The notes under the pieces were generated by a model that was not told the origin of the DNA, did not search any database, and saw only the letters and a list, made by a program, of their open reading frames with translations. A DNA stretch of 64,000 bases, taken from positions 5,719,199-5,783,198 of the forward strand of contig CP000875.1 in NCBI GenBank assembly GCA_000018565.1, read 5' to 3'. The stretch's first letter is position 1. Every line of letters begins with the position of its first letter. The DNA comes from Herpetosiphon aurantiacus DSM 785. Lineage in GTDB: Bacteria > Chloroflexota > Chloroflexia > Chloroflexales > Herpetosiphonaceae. Shown here piece after piece: positions 36,783-45,220 of this stretch. The position numbers and the translations under genes are program-made.

Positions 36783-38192
36783 TTAAACGATTTCGCCCCA
36801 CAAGTCGTAATCGGTGGTTTTGTTGATGGCAATCTTGGCAAATTGGCCAACGTCGGCAGCGCCATAGCCAAAGACCAAGCCATCAACTTCGGGGGCATCG
36901 CGATACGAACGCCCAACCACAATCGCCCGACCATCATCATCAGTGCCAGTGCCTTCGACCAATACCTTCATGGTTTGGCCGACAAACCGCGCAGTGCGAG
37001 CACGCGAAATCACTTGTTGCACCGCCATGGCTTCGTTCCAACGCCGCTCTTTGACTCGCTCAGCGACTTGATCGGGCAATTCGCCAGCAACTGTGCCTGG
37101 CTCCAATGAATAGCGGAACATGCCAACGCGATCAAATTGCATTTCTTCGAGGAATTCGAGTAAAGCTTTGAATTCATCGCGGGTTTCGCCAGGATAGCCC
37201 ACAATAAACGTTGTGCGTAACGACAAATCGGGCATGGCTTGGCGCAACGAATTGACAATTGCTTTGGTTTTGTCGGTGTCGGGTGGGCGGCGCATGCGGC
37301 GCAAGGTATCAGGGTGGGCATGCTGCAATGGCATATCGACATAATGACACAATTGTGGCAGCCGCGCCATGGTTTCGACCAAATCAGGCGTAACCGATTG
37401 AGGATACGCGTACATCAGCCGAATCCAGCGGTCGGCTGGTACAACTGCGGCTAACTCTTCGAGCAAAACCCCCAGGCCATTTTGTTTCATGCCCAAATCG
37501 CGGCCATAATCGGTGAGGTGCTGGGCAACCAGAATAATTTCTTGCACCCCAGCCTCGACCAACTCACGCGCTTCACCTAAAATCGAGCCAACCGCTTTTG
37601 AGCGCATATCGCCTTTGAACGAAGGAATCGTACAGAAGGCACAGCGCAAATTACAGCCATCGGAAATTTTGAGATAGGCCGAGGGGCCGCGTTTGTTGCG
37701 GGTAATCGCGGTTGTGCGCCAATCGCCATAGGCTCCGAGGCTATCGCCAGTTGCGGCAGGCGTGAGGCTAAGATTAAGCCCTGTGCTGGGCATTGCACTT
37801 GGTGCGCCGCCCATCAAGGGAATCCCAAAGCCTGTGGTTTTGCTAGGCGCAACGCCGCCAGCCACAACTGAACCGATGCGCATCCATTCTTTGGTGCTGA
37901 GGGTGGCATCAAGCTTAGGCACACGTGAACGTAAGACATCGCCATGGCTTTCGGCCATACAGCCAGCCGCAATTAATTTCTGGCCTGGCGCTTTGTTGTT
38001 GGCCAGCTCTTGCAACACGCCCACGGTTTCTTCGCGGGCAGCGTTGATAAACGAACAGGTATTGACGATCACCACGTCAGCGCCATCGCTGCTATCGACG
38101 GCGGTGTGGCCTTCGCGCGTCAGAATGCCATGCATGCCTTCGCTATCGACGGTATTTTTCGGACAGCCTAAAGTAATGATATGAAACTTCAT
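36783..38192 (-). CDS. rimO: Ribosomal protein S12 methylthiotransferase RimO
   Basis: 469 residues. Radical-SAM methylthiotransferase: the N-terminal UPF0004 domain has its three cluster Cys (ITLGCPKN, VNTCSF, AAGCMAE), the radical-SAM motif is SDGCNLRCAFC, and there is a C-terminal TRAM-like domain (GRAIVVGRSYRDAPEVDG). DSEGM after the first Cys and the RSYRDAPEVDG text favour RimO over MiaB. Adds a methylthio group to the conserved Asp of ribosomal protein S12. There is a variable insert of ~40 residues between the two domains. No strong ribosome site before ATG 38192. Confidence 0.95.
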   Translation of the reverse strand: MKFHIITLGCPKNTVDSEGMHGILTREGHTAVDSSDGADVVIVNTCSFINAAREETVGVLQELANNKAPGQKLIAAGCMAESHGDVLRSRVPKLDATLSTKEWMRIGSVVAGGVAPSKTTGFGIPLMGGAPSAMPSTGLNLSLTPAATGDSLGAYGDWRTTAITRNKRGPSAYLKISDGCNLRCAFCTIPSFKGDMRSKAVGSILGEARELVEAGVQEIILVAQHLTDYGRDLGMKQNGLGVLLEELAAVVPADRWIRLMYAYPQSVTPDLVETMARLPQLCHYVDMPLQHAHPDTLRRMRRPPDTDKTKAIVNSLRQAMPDLSLRTTFIVGYPGETRDEFKALLEFLEEMQFDRVGMFRYSLEPGTVAGELPDQVAERVKERRWNEAMAVQQVISRARTARFVGQTMKVLVEGTGTDDDGRAIVVGRSYRDAPEVDGLVFGYGAADVGQFAKIAINKTTDYDLWGEIV

Positions 38193-38309
38193 GTGTTGTA
38201 TAAACTCGATGAGGCAAGCCTCGTTGATTAAACATTAAGATCGATGTGTCTATTGTACCAGCAAGTTTCAGCTTCGGCTGTAATTGAACTCCAAAGAAAG
38301 TGAGGCTTC

Positions 38310-38849
38310 ATGAACGAAATTCAATTGCGGCGATTAAATTGGCCGCATGATCGGGCAGCGATTGGCTTGCTCGACACCAGTTTTAGCACTACAACGATCT
38401 ATCAATTACACCAAACAGAGTTAACTATGCACTTAGCGTTGGTCGATTTGGCTAGCCCGTTTGAAAAACATTACGATTTGAGCGAGGATTATGCGCGTTT
38501 GCCGCAGCACGATTGGGTCTTGGTGGCCGAAGATCAATCTCAGGTGGTGGGTTTGGCGGCAGTCGAATATCAACAATGGAATCGGCGGGCAGTGCTCGAA
38601 CATTGTTATGTGGATCGGCATTATCGTGGGCGGGGCTTGGGCCGACAATTGCTCACGGCAGCGATCGCGGCGGCGCGGCAATTATCGGCGCGTTGTTTGT
38701 GGCTCGAAACTCAAACGACTAATCCAGCCGCAATTGAATTTTATCGCACAGTCGGCTTCCGTTGGTGTGGCAGCGATTGGCAATTGTATGATCCTTTCGC
38801 GCTTGACCCACGCGAGATCGCCCTCTTTTTTAGTTACGACCTCACCTAG
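38310..38849 (+). CDS. GNAT-family N-acetyltransferase
   Basis: 179 residues. The acetyl-CoA loop is YRGRGLGRQLL, preceded by LEHCYVDRHY, and then ARCLWLETQTTNPAAIEFYRTVGF. The arrangement (DLSEDYARLP, then LYDPF at the end) resembles streptothricin/aminoglycoside-type acetyltransferases, so a drug or amine substrate is possible but unproven. GAGG precedes ATG 38310. Its stop overlaps the end of the convergent metallo-hydrolase by four bases. Confidence 0.88.
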   Translation: MNEIQLRRLNWPHDRAAIGLLDTSFSTTTIYQLHQTELTMHLALVDLASPFEKHYDLSEDYARLPQHDWVLVAEDQSQVVGLAAVEYQQWNRRAVLEHCYVDRHYRGRGLGRQLLTAAIAAARQLSARCLWLETQTTNPAAIEFYRTVGFRWCGSDWQLYDPFALDPREIALFFSYDLT

Positions 38850-39472
38850 CTTGGGTCATCGGGGCAAAGTTTAACCTGTTGGCTGGTATAAATTAGTGGC
38901 CGCATTGGGCCATGGCCTGGGTAGAGCCACTCCACGCCACGTTCGCGCAAGGCCTGAAAACTGTTTTCGACCAAGGCTTGGCTCTCAGCATCGGCGGCGT
39001 AAGGTTGTAAATCGCCAGTAAAAGCAATACCCTGATCGAGCACCAAACTAATGCTATCGGCTGAGTGACCTGGCGTGTGGATGATCTCGCCAGCGATGGC
39101 GATTGAAGCCAACCATTCGCGGCTTTGTGCAAGGCTGATGATGGTGGTATGTTCGGGCGTAATCGGCTGATAGTTTACCTCGGGCTTGATTAAACTTTTG
39201 AGCAAGGGAATGGCTGGTTGTTGTTCTTCCGCCACAATCAACTGAATGCCCTTGGATTTAAGTTCTTGCACCAAGCCAGCGTGATCGGGGTGATAATGGG
39301 TGATCAGCATGGAATGAATTTGAGCTAAATCCACGTCATGTCGTTTGAGCGTGGCCAGCAATTTGCCCCAAGTACCTGGCCAGCCAGCATCGACCAGCAA
39401 AAAACCATAAGTCGAGCCAACCAGGTAATAATTGGTTGAATCGTAGCCAACATTCAGAATTCCAAATGGCAT
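38846..39472 (-). CDS. Metallo-beta-lactamase-fold hydrolase (paralogue A)
   Basis: 208 residues. Zinc ligands: THYHPDH (HxHxDH), HTPGHS and TGDL. Opens NVGYDSTNYYLVG and is close in sequence to the neighbour at 39581, so the pair arose by tandem duplication. Members of the superfamily hydrolyse lactones, thioesters or other substrates; nothing here decides which. GGAGG precedes ATG 39472. Confidence 0.9.
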   Translation of the reverse strand: MPFGILNVGYDSTNYYLVGSTYGFLLVDAGWPGTWGKLLATLKRHDVDLAQIHSMLITHYHPDHAGLVQELKSKGIQLIVAEEQQPAIPLLKSLIKPEVNYQPITPEHTTIISLAQSREWLASIAIAGEIIHTPGHSADSISLVLDQGIAFTGDLQPYAADAESQALVENSFQALRERGVEWLYPGHGPMRPLIYTSQQVKLCPDDPS

Positions 39473-39580
39473 TGGTTTGCCTCCATCACAATGAATTGAG
39501 GGTAGATTAACCGAATTAGTTGGCTGATTGGCTCCACCATAAGGCTTATTTTGCTTCAGCCCTTGGGATAAGGCTTGGGT

Positions 39581-40165
39581 TTAGAACAACGGACGAGTGC
39601 CGCCATGGCCGGGATACAACAAGGTTACGCCGCGTTTTTGCAGTTCTTGCCAACTTTGTTCGATCAAGGCTGGATTTTCGTCGCTATTCGCGTAAGGGTG
39701 TAAATCGCCAATGAAAGCGATCCCATTATCCAAAATCAAACTAACACTATCATCAGAATGACCAGGTGTTAGAATAATTTCGCCAGCAATGCCAATTGAC
39801 GCGAGCCACTGCCGCGTATCTTCAATCCGCAGCACAATTGTTTGATCGAAGGTAATTTCTTGGTAGTGGTATTGAGGTTTGATGTAGGTTTTTAAGATGG
39901 GAATGGCGAAACGTTGTTGTTCGATGACCACTAATTGCACGCCTTGGGCTTTTAGTTCTTGGACGAGGCCAGCATGATCGGGATGATAATGGGTAACAAG
40001 TAGGTAGCGAATTGTCGTAAAAGCGATAGCTTGACGGTTTAGTTGGGCCATTAATTTAGCCAAACTACCAGGCCAACCAACATCGAGCATTAAAAAACCT
40101 TCAGTAGCCCCAATTAGGTAATAATTGGTTTCGTCGTAGCCAACGTTGATGATTGTCGGTGTCAT
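39581..40165 (-). CDS. Metallo-beta-lactamase-fold hydrolase (paralogue B)
   Basis: 194 residues. The same zinc ligands as paralogue A (THYHPDH, LTPGHS, IGDLHPYA) and the same opening NVGYDETNYYLIG. About 110 bases separate it from paralogue A on the same strand. AGAGGA precedes ATG 40165. Being first, it may be co-transcribed with A. Confidence 0.9.
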   Translation of the reverse strand: MTPTIINVGYDETNYYLIGATEGFLMLDVGWPGSLAKLMAQLNRQAIAFTTIRYLLVTHYHPDHAGLVQELKAQGVQLVVIEQQRFAIPILKTYIKPQYHYQEITFDQTIVLRIEDTRQWLASIGIAGEIILTPGHSDDSVSLILDNGIAFIGDLHPYANSDENPALIEQSWQELQKRGVTLLYPGHGGTRPLF

Positions 40166-40300
40166 AGTAGAATGTCCTCTCTAAAAGGTTACTCACCACA
40201 CTCGCGGCCTTATAGTAACCTATCTTATTTAGCTGTAATACAGCCTTGGGTCTGAGTACAACGGTAACTAAACCATAACCATGGGTCGTATGAATATTCC

Positions 40301-40330
40301 TTGCCAGAGCCAACCTGATAGTGCTAGGAT
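40301..40330 (+). promoter_or_regulatory. Candidate promoter for pfkA
   Basis: TTGCCA at 40301-40306, an 18-base spacer and TAGGAT at 40325-40330, about 57 bases before the pfkA start. Reasonable match to the vegetative consensus. Confidence 0.4.
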
Positions 40331-40386
40331 AGCCATAATTAATCGGGCTTGATTTCATGCAGATATAGATATTAAGGAGTTGTGCC

Positions 40387-41478
40387 ATGGCCATTCGCAA
40401 AGTTGCAATTTTAACCAGTGGTGGCGATGCCCCAGGCTTAAACGGTGTTATTCGGGCTTTTGTAAAATCGGCAGTTTTAGAGCATGGCTGGGAAGTGGTG
40501 GGGATTGAAGATGGTTTTGAGGGTTTGGTTGGTACGCCGCGCCTGCGGCCTTTAGGATTGAAAGAAGTGCGTGGGTTGCTCGGTCGCGGCGGCACGATTT
40601 TGGGCAGCACCAACAAAGGTAATTTTGGTTGGCACAAAAATGCCGATGGCGAGCTGGTGCGCAACGATGCATCCTACCAAGAATTTGTGGCCAATGCCAA
40701 AGCTGAAGGTATCGATGCAGTCGTGGTCTTAGGCGGCGAAGGTAGTCAATCGATCGCCCACGATTTGGGGAGCTTTGGTTTGCCAGTGGTTGGCGTGCCC
40801 AAAACGATCGATAACGATTTGGTGGGTACAGACCAAACCTTCGGTTTTGATACAGCGATTGGGGTTGCTACCGATGCGCTTGATCGCTTGCACACCACCG
40901 CCGAAAGCCATGATCGGGTGATGGTGCTCGAAGTCATGGGTCGCCATGCGGGCTGGATTGCCTTGCACGCTGGCTTGGCTGGCGGGGTTGATGCCATCCT
41001 GATTCCTGAAATTCCCTTCGATTTACGCGCTCTGGCCCACAAAATTGGCGAACGTGATGCATTTGGTTCATCGTTTAGCATCATTATCGTGGCTGAGGGC
41101 GCAATGCCAGCCGGCGGCGAGGCAATTTACCAACGCGAAGGCTTGCTCGGCGGGATTGGCTATTACGTTGCCAATCAATTGGCTGAATTAACTGGCAAAG
41201 ATACCCGGGCAGTCGTGTTGGGGCATATTCAACGTGGTGGCTCACCTACGCCGATCGATCGAATTTTGGCTTCACGCTATGGAGTTGGCGCAGTTTGGGC
41301 GATCTCTCAAGGGCGCTTTGGCCAACTAGTGGCAATCCAAAACGATCAATTGATTACCGTGCCATTGCTTGAATGTGCCAACAAAATTAAGCCTGTGCCA
41401 GTTGATGGCCAAATGGTACGAACTGGCCGTTCGTTGGGCATTGTGTTTGGCGATGAAGAACAACGAATTAATCAATAG
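40387..41478 (+). CDS. pfkA: 6-phosphofructokinase (group III type)
   Basis: 363 residues. Phosphorylates fructose-6-phosphate in glycolysis. TSGGDAPGLNGVIRA at the start, GGEGS at about 116-120 and PKTIDNDLVGTD at ~138-149, then VMGRHAGW and HIQRGGSPTP. At the two positions that separate ATP from pyrophosphate users the protein has Gly (GGEG, ATP-like) and Lys (PKTIDND, found in pyrophosphate and group III enzymes). This mix is typical of the mixed-substrate group III clade, whose Gly members use ATP. AAGGAG precedes ATG 40387. Confidence 0.95.
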   Translation: MAIRKVAILTSGGDAPGLNGVIRAFVKSAVLEHGWEVVGIEDGFEGLVGTPRLRPLGLKEVRGLLGRGGTILGSTNKGNFGWHKNADGELVRNDASYQEFVANAKAEGIDAVVVLGGEGSQSIAHDLGSFGLPVVGVPKTIDNDLVGTDQTFGFDTAIGVATDALDRLHTTAESHDRVMVLEVMGRHAGWIALHAGLAGGVDAILIPEIPFDLRALAHKIGERDAFGSSFSIIIVAEGAMPAGGEAIYQREGLLGGIGYYVANQLAELTGKDTRAVVLGHIQRGGSPTPIDRILASRYGVGAVWAISQGRFGQLVAIQNDQLITVPLLECANKIKPVPVDGQMVRTGRSLGIVFGDEEQRINQ

Positions 41479-41529
41479 GTTTAACGTTATGCATTTTCAA
41501 TCCATACATAACTGCTTTTATGGTTCGCC

Positions 41530-41581
41530 ACCCTTCCGTCCCTCCGCCGGAGGGAAACGCAGGGGGGGGTCAGCCCCCTGC
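41530..41581. repeat. Intergenic repeat R1, left half of the interrupted copy
   Basis: CTTCCGTCCCTCCG followed by GGAGGGAAACGCAGGG and TCAGCCCCCTGC, matching the intact copy at 1131-1196. The remaining part (CACCCTAAAGTTCAATT) resumes at 43033 beyond the insertion sequence. Confidence 0.75.
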
Positions 41582-43020
41582 CCCCCATAGGCATCAACCT
41601 TATCGCCAGTATCACTCAAAGGCACTCCTATGGCATCATGGAATTGCACTACACCATGAGTCCAAGGAGTGCCCATGTCCATCATACCGCACGTCAGTGA
41701 CGCGATGCAAACCGTACTGACCACGACCACCGAAACCGTCGCGGCAACCCTCGGCTATGTGAAGCGGGCCGATCGAGCGACCTTCACGCCGAGCACCTTG
41801 GTGCAGACCCTCGTCTATGGCTGGTTGGCGAACCCAACCGCCAGTTTAGGCCAATTGGCTCAGATGGCGGCACGGGTAGGCGCGACGGTCTCACCGCAAG
41901 CGATTGATCGCCGCTTTACGCTGGCCACCGTCGATCTGCTCCATCACGTGTTACTGGCCAGTATGGAGTATGCGATCAGTGCCGATCCCGTGGCGGTGTC
42001 CATCCTCCAACGGTTCACCAGCGTGCGTATTCATGACAGCACGACGATCGGCCTGCCTGATGCGCTGGCGACCACGTATCGTGGCTGTGGCAATGCTTCG
42101 GCACGCGGGACGGCAGGCTTGAAATGTGGTGTCCAGCTCGATCTCCTCACGGGAACCCTGTGTGGGATCGACCTCACGGACGGACGAGCTTCGGATCAGG
42201 TGTTATCGGTTCAACGTGCCCCGCTGCCTGCTGGGAGCCTTCGGCTGGCGGACCTCGGCTTCTACAACATCCGTATCTTTCGTGAGCTTGCTGCCGCCGA
42301 GGTATATTGGCTGTCACGCGTCCAGAGTCACAGTCGGATTCGGCTGCCAGGACAGAAAGAACAGTCAATTCTGGAGGTCGTGACGGGGTTGGGGGATGCG
42401 GATCACTGGGAAGGGACGGTGCTGGTGGGAAGCAAGGAGCGACTCGCGGCCCGCTTATTGGTGCAACGCGTCCCCGATGCCGTGGCGGCACAACGTCGCC
42501 AGCGGGTACAAGACGAGGCGCATGACAAGTGCCGCCCAGTCTCCAACGCTGCCATGGATCTGGCGGCATGGACGGTGGTTATCACGAACGCGCCGGAAGA
42601 TAAGCTCGGCCTCACCGAGGCCATGGTCTTACTGAAAATGCGCTGGCAGATCGAGCTGTTGTTTAAATTGTGGAAGAGTCATGGCCACGTAGATGAATGG
42701 CGAACGAAAAAACCTGCCCGGATTTTGTGCGAAATCTATGCGAAATTGCTTGGACTGGTGTTCCAGCAGTGGATTCTGGTGGCAAGTGCGTGGGATACGG
42801 CGGAACGCAGTCTGTTCAAAGCGGCGCAAATCGTGATGGCCTATGCGACTGATCTGGCGAGCAGTCGCGGATGTCGTGAGCAATTGGAGACGGTGCTCAC
42901 GACCCTTGCGAGCATCATTGGGCGGTTGGCGCGGGTGCAGAAACGTCAAAAACGGCCATCGACAGCGCAGCGGTTGTTGGCCTTAACTGCTGGGAGCGGC
43001 TAAGGTTGATGCCTATAGGG
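41582..43020 (+). mobile_element. IS4-family insertion sequence, apparently complete
   Basis: About 1.44 kb. The inner ends are perfect 16-bp inverted repeats, ATAGGCATCAACCTTA at 41587-41602 and its complement at 43001-43016, extended by four C-rich bases on each side. The 12-base TCAGCCCCCTGC occurs directly at both flanks (41570-41581 and 43021-43032), consistent with a target duplication of the size usual for IS4-family elements. One intact transposase gene fills it; its stop codon lies in the right repeat. GC-rich compared with its surroundings. Confidence 0.85.
41675..43003 (+). CDS. IS4-family DDE transposase
   Basis: 442 residues. ATG 41675 follows AAGGAG by five bases. Catalytic acids: Asp near 120 in IHDSTTIGLP, Asp near 193 in LADLGFYN, and Glu near 326 in MRWQIELLFKLWKS, which is the YREK-like region of IS4 transposases. 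No frameshift or stop, so it may be active. It is more GC-rich than the host genes and shows different codon use, a sign of recent arrival. Confidence 0.93.
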   Translation: MSIIPHVSDAMQTVLTTTTETVAATLGYVKRADRATFTPSTLVQTLVYGWLANPTASLGQLAQMAARVGATVSPQAIDRRFTLATVDLLHHVLLASMEYAISADPVAVSILQRFTSVRIHDSTTIGLPDALATTYRGCGNASARGTAGLKCGVQLDLLTGTLCGIDLTDGRASDQVLSVQRAPLPAGSLRLADLGFYNIRIFRELAAAEVYWLSRVQSHSRIRLPGQKEQSILEVVTGLGDADHWEGTVLVGSKERLAARLLVQRVPDAVAAQRRQRVQDEAHDKCRPVSNAAMDLAAWTVVITNAPEDKLGLTEAMVLLKMRWQIELLFKLWKSHGHVDEWRTKKPARILCEIYAKLLGLVFQQWILVASAWDTAERSLFKAAQIVMAYATDLASSRGCREQLETVLTTLASIIGRLARVQKRQKRPSTAQRLLALTAGSG

Positions 43021-43048
43021 TCAGCCCCCTGCACCCTAAAGTTCAATT
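43021..43048. repeat. Intergenic repeat R1, right half of the interrupted copy
   Basis: TCAGCCCCCTGC then ACCCTAAAGTTCAATT, the remainder of the R1 copy split by the insertion sequence. The first 12 bases duplicate the left flank. Confidence 0.75.
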
Positions 43049-43200
43049 GGTGAATACTCAGGGATCGGCCAAGTAGCTGAAATTATGGTTTTCGTGAAAT
43101 GCATAAATTCTAAGGGTTACGGGTGTGATTGCAGGGCGATCATGCCCGTTTTTGCGTTAATTTCAGGCTATTTTTGGCTCGTGGCACAGCAAAAGCACTC

Positions 43201-43229
43201 TTCTATCAAGCCAACTGAACGAGTATAAT
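43201..43229 (+). promoter_or_regulatory. Candidate promoter for glgA
   Basis: TATAAT at 43224-43229, 50 bases before the glgA ATG. The -35 position (TTCTAT at 43201-43206, 17-base spacer) is a poor match, so the -10 box carries the call. Confidence 0.4.
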
Positions 43230-43279
43230 GCAGGCAAGCACAGGATGCCCTTTCCTGTCGCGAGCGCAAAGGGGCTACC

Positions 43280-44662
43280 ATGAAGGTCTTGTTTCTGGCA
43301 GCGGAAAGCGTTCCATTTGTCAAGGTCGGGGGGTTGGGTGATGTGGCGGGTGCATTGCCAGAGGCACTTCGTCGCCGAGGACTCGATGTTCGGCTGGTAA
43401 TTCCGCGATATGGTACGATTGACCCTTTGCGCTGGAATTTAGGGCAACTCCGCGATAATTTTCCGGTTGGTTTGGATTGGCGTAGCGAAGAATGCCAACT
43501 TTGGGCAACCGCCGATCAACAAACTTGGTTTATTGAAAATCAATATTTCTTTGGATCGCGCACCACGATTTATGGCCATGGCGATGATGATGTGCGTTTT
43601 GCCCTTTTTTGCCACGCTGCCTTAGAAGCCTGCCGCCAGATGGATTGGTGGCCCGATGTGATTCATGCCCACGATTGGCATGCGGCTGCTGCAATTCGGA
43701 TCGCTTGGGGCAATGCAGCTCGGCCAGCCTTAGTCTTTACAATTCACAATTTGGCCCATCAAGGGCGCTTTGCCAACGATGCTTGGCCCTTGGTTGGAGT
43801 TTACGATGCCTTTGGCGAATTGAATCTGATGGAGCAGGCGCTGTATACCAGCGATGTGATTACAACCGTTAGCCCAACCTATGCCGATGAAATTAAACGA
43901 CCTGAATATGGCTTTGGGCTAGATCATATGCTGCGTGAACGTTCGGATCGTTTGGTTGGCATTTTGAATGGAATCGATCCACGCCACTTTGATCCGGCAA
44001 CTGACCAACATATTGCCCAGCAATTTAGTATTGATGATTTGGCGGGCAAGGCTGTGTGTAAAGCGGCCTTACAACGCGAAGTTGGCCTGCCAGAGCGGGC
44101 TGATGTGCCGTTAGTGGCGGTTGTTTCACGGCTTGATAGCCAAAAGGGCATTGATCTGATTGTGCAAGGCTTAGGCCGGATTATTGCTGAAACCGATGCC
44201 CAACTGATGGTGCTTGGCTCAGGCTATGGCCCCTATGAAGATGCCTTCCGCGATGCCAGCCGGTTTGTGCCTGAACGGGTGGCAAATTATATTGGATTTA
44301 ATGCACCCTTAGCACAACGGGTGTATGCTGGAGCTGATATTTTTCTCATGCCCTCGGCCTTTGAGCCATGCGGCCTGAGCCAAATGATCTCAATGCGTTA
44401 TGGCACAATTCCAGTGGTACGGGCAACTGGCGGCTTGGTTGATACCGTGCCCGATATGAGCCAACCAGAAGGAGTTGGCGTGGTGTTTAGCGATTACAAC
44501 GTTGATGCTATGCTGCATGGCTTAGGCCGAGCGTTAGCCGCCTATCGCTACCCCAATGATTGGAGCTATTTTGTGCGGCGGGCCATGACCCACGATTTTA
44601 GTTGGGATACTGCGGCAACCCGCTATGAAGATGTTTACCGTTGGGCGCTGAGCTTGCGCTAA
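43280..44662 (+). CDS. glgA: Glycogen synthase (ADP-glucose type)
   Basis: 460 residues, GT5 family. KVGGLGD at residues 15-21 binds ADP-glucose. HAHDWHAA, TIHNLAHQG and TTVSPTYADEIKRPEYG follow. The donor domain has VVSRLDSQKGIDLI and PSAFEPCGLSQMISMRYGTIP with the catalytic Glu. Adds alpha-1,4-glucose units to glycogen in the cytosol. The ribosome site AAAGGGG lies ahead of ATG 43280. The next gene, a small GTPase, begins 17 bases after the stop, so they share a transcript. Confidence 0.97.
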   Translation: MKVLFLAAESVPFVKVGGLGDVAGALPEALRRRGLDVRLVIPRYGTIDPLRWNLGQLRDNFPVGLDWRSEECQLWATADQQTWFIENQYFFGSRTTIYGHGDDDVRFALFCHAALEACRQMDWWPDVIHAHDWHAAAAIRIAWGNAARPALVFTIHNLAHQGRFANDAWPLVGVYDAFGELNLMEQALYTSDVITTVSPTYADEIKRPEYGFGLDHMLRERSDRLVGILNGIDPRHFDPATDQHIAQQFSIDDLAGKAVCKAALQREVGLPERADVPLVAVVSRLDSQKGIDLIVQGLGRIIAETDAQLMVLGSGYGPYEDAFRDASRFVPERVANYIGFNAPLAQRVYAGADIFLMPSAFEPCGLSQMISMRYGTIPVVRATGGLVDTVPDMSQPEGVGVVFSDYNVDAMLHGLGRALAAYRYPNDWSYFVRRAMTHDFSWDTAATRYEDVYRWALSLR

Positions 44663-44679
44663 ATGAAAGGAGCATTCCT

Positions 44680-45198
44680 GTGGAAACATTTAAGCTCGTG
44701 ATCACCGGAGCCTTTAACACGGGCAAAAGCACCTTTATTCGATCATTATCGGATATTGCTACTGTTGATACCGATAAAGCTACCTCGTCGCCCGATGAGC
44801 AACGTATCAAGGCCAATACCACCGTGGCAATGGATTATGGGCGGGTGGCGCTCGATGATTATACCTTGCGTTTGTATGGTACGCCTGGCCAAAACCGTTT
44901 TGAATTTATGCGTGACATTTTGGCCAGAAACATGAACGGCTTTTTGGTGCTTGTCGATCTCTCGCAACCTGCCACGATCGACGATGCAGCGGCAATTTTG
45001 GCTCAATTTCGCGATCATGGCGAAGTGCCGTATGCAGTTGTGGCCAATAAAAGCGATTTAAACACCGTCATTAGCCAAGCTGATCTGCGCCAACAGCTTG
45101 ATTTGAATCCCGATATTCATATTTATTTGTGCACCGCGACTGATAAAAATTCAGTGCGCGAGGTAGTGCGCCGCTTTTTGCGCGATGCCCACAAGTGA
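44680..45198 (+). CDS. Small Ras-like GTP-binding protein
   Basis: 172 residues from GTG 44680, which follows AAAGGAG. Walker A GAFNTGKST, switch II GTPGQNRF, NKSD for guanine specificity. The set resembles the small bacterial GTPases of the MglA/conservon-CvnD kind. Such proteins usually work with a roadblock/LC7 partner or a GAP, but none is adjacent. It sits just after glgA, probably by chance. Gliding motility or polarity control is a possible role in a filamentous bacterium; inference only. Confidence 0.9.
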   Translation: METFKLVITGAFNTGKSTFIRSLSDIATVDTDKATSSPDEQRIKANTTVAMDYGRVALDDYTLRLYGTPGQNRFEFMRDILARNMNGFLVLVDLSQPATIDDAAAILAQFRDHGEVPYAVVANKSDLNTVISQADLRQQLDLNPDIHIYLCTATDKNSVREVVRRFLRDAHK

Positions 45199-45220
45199 GC
45201 CAATTAACCTTGCTAACTCG

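Noticed and set aside
42174-42569. A 131-codon frame opposite the transposase
   Set aside because: It is GC-rich shadow coding on the reverse strand of an intact transposase, without a start signal.
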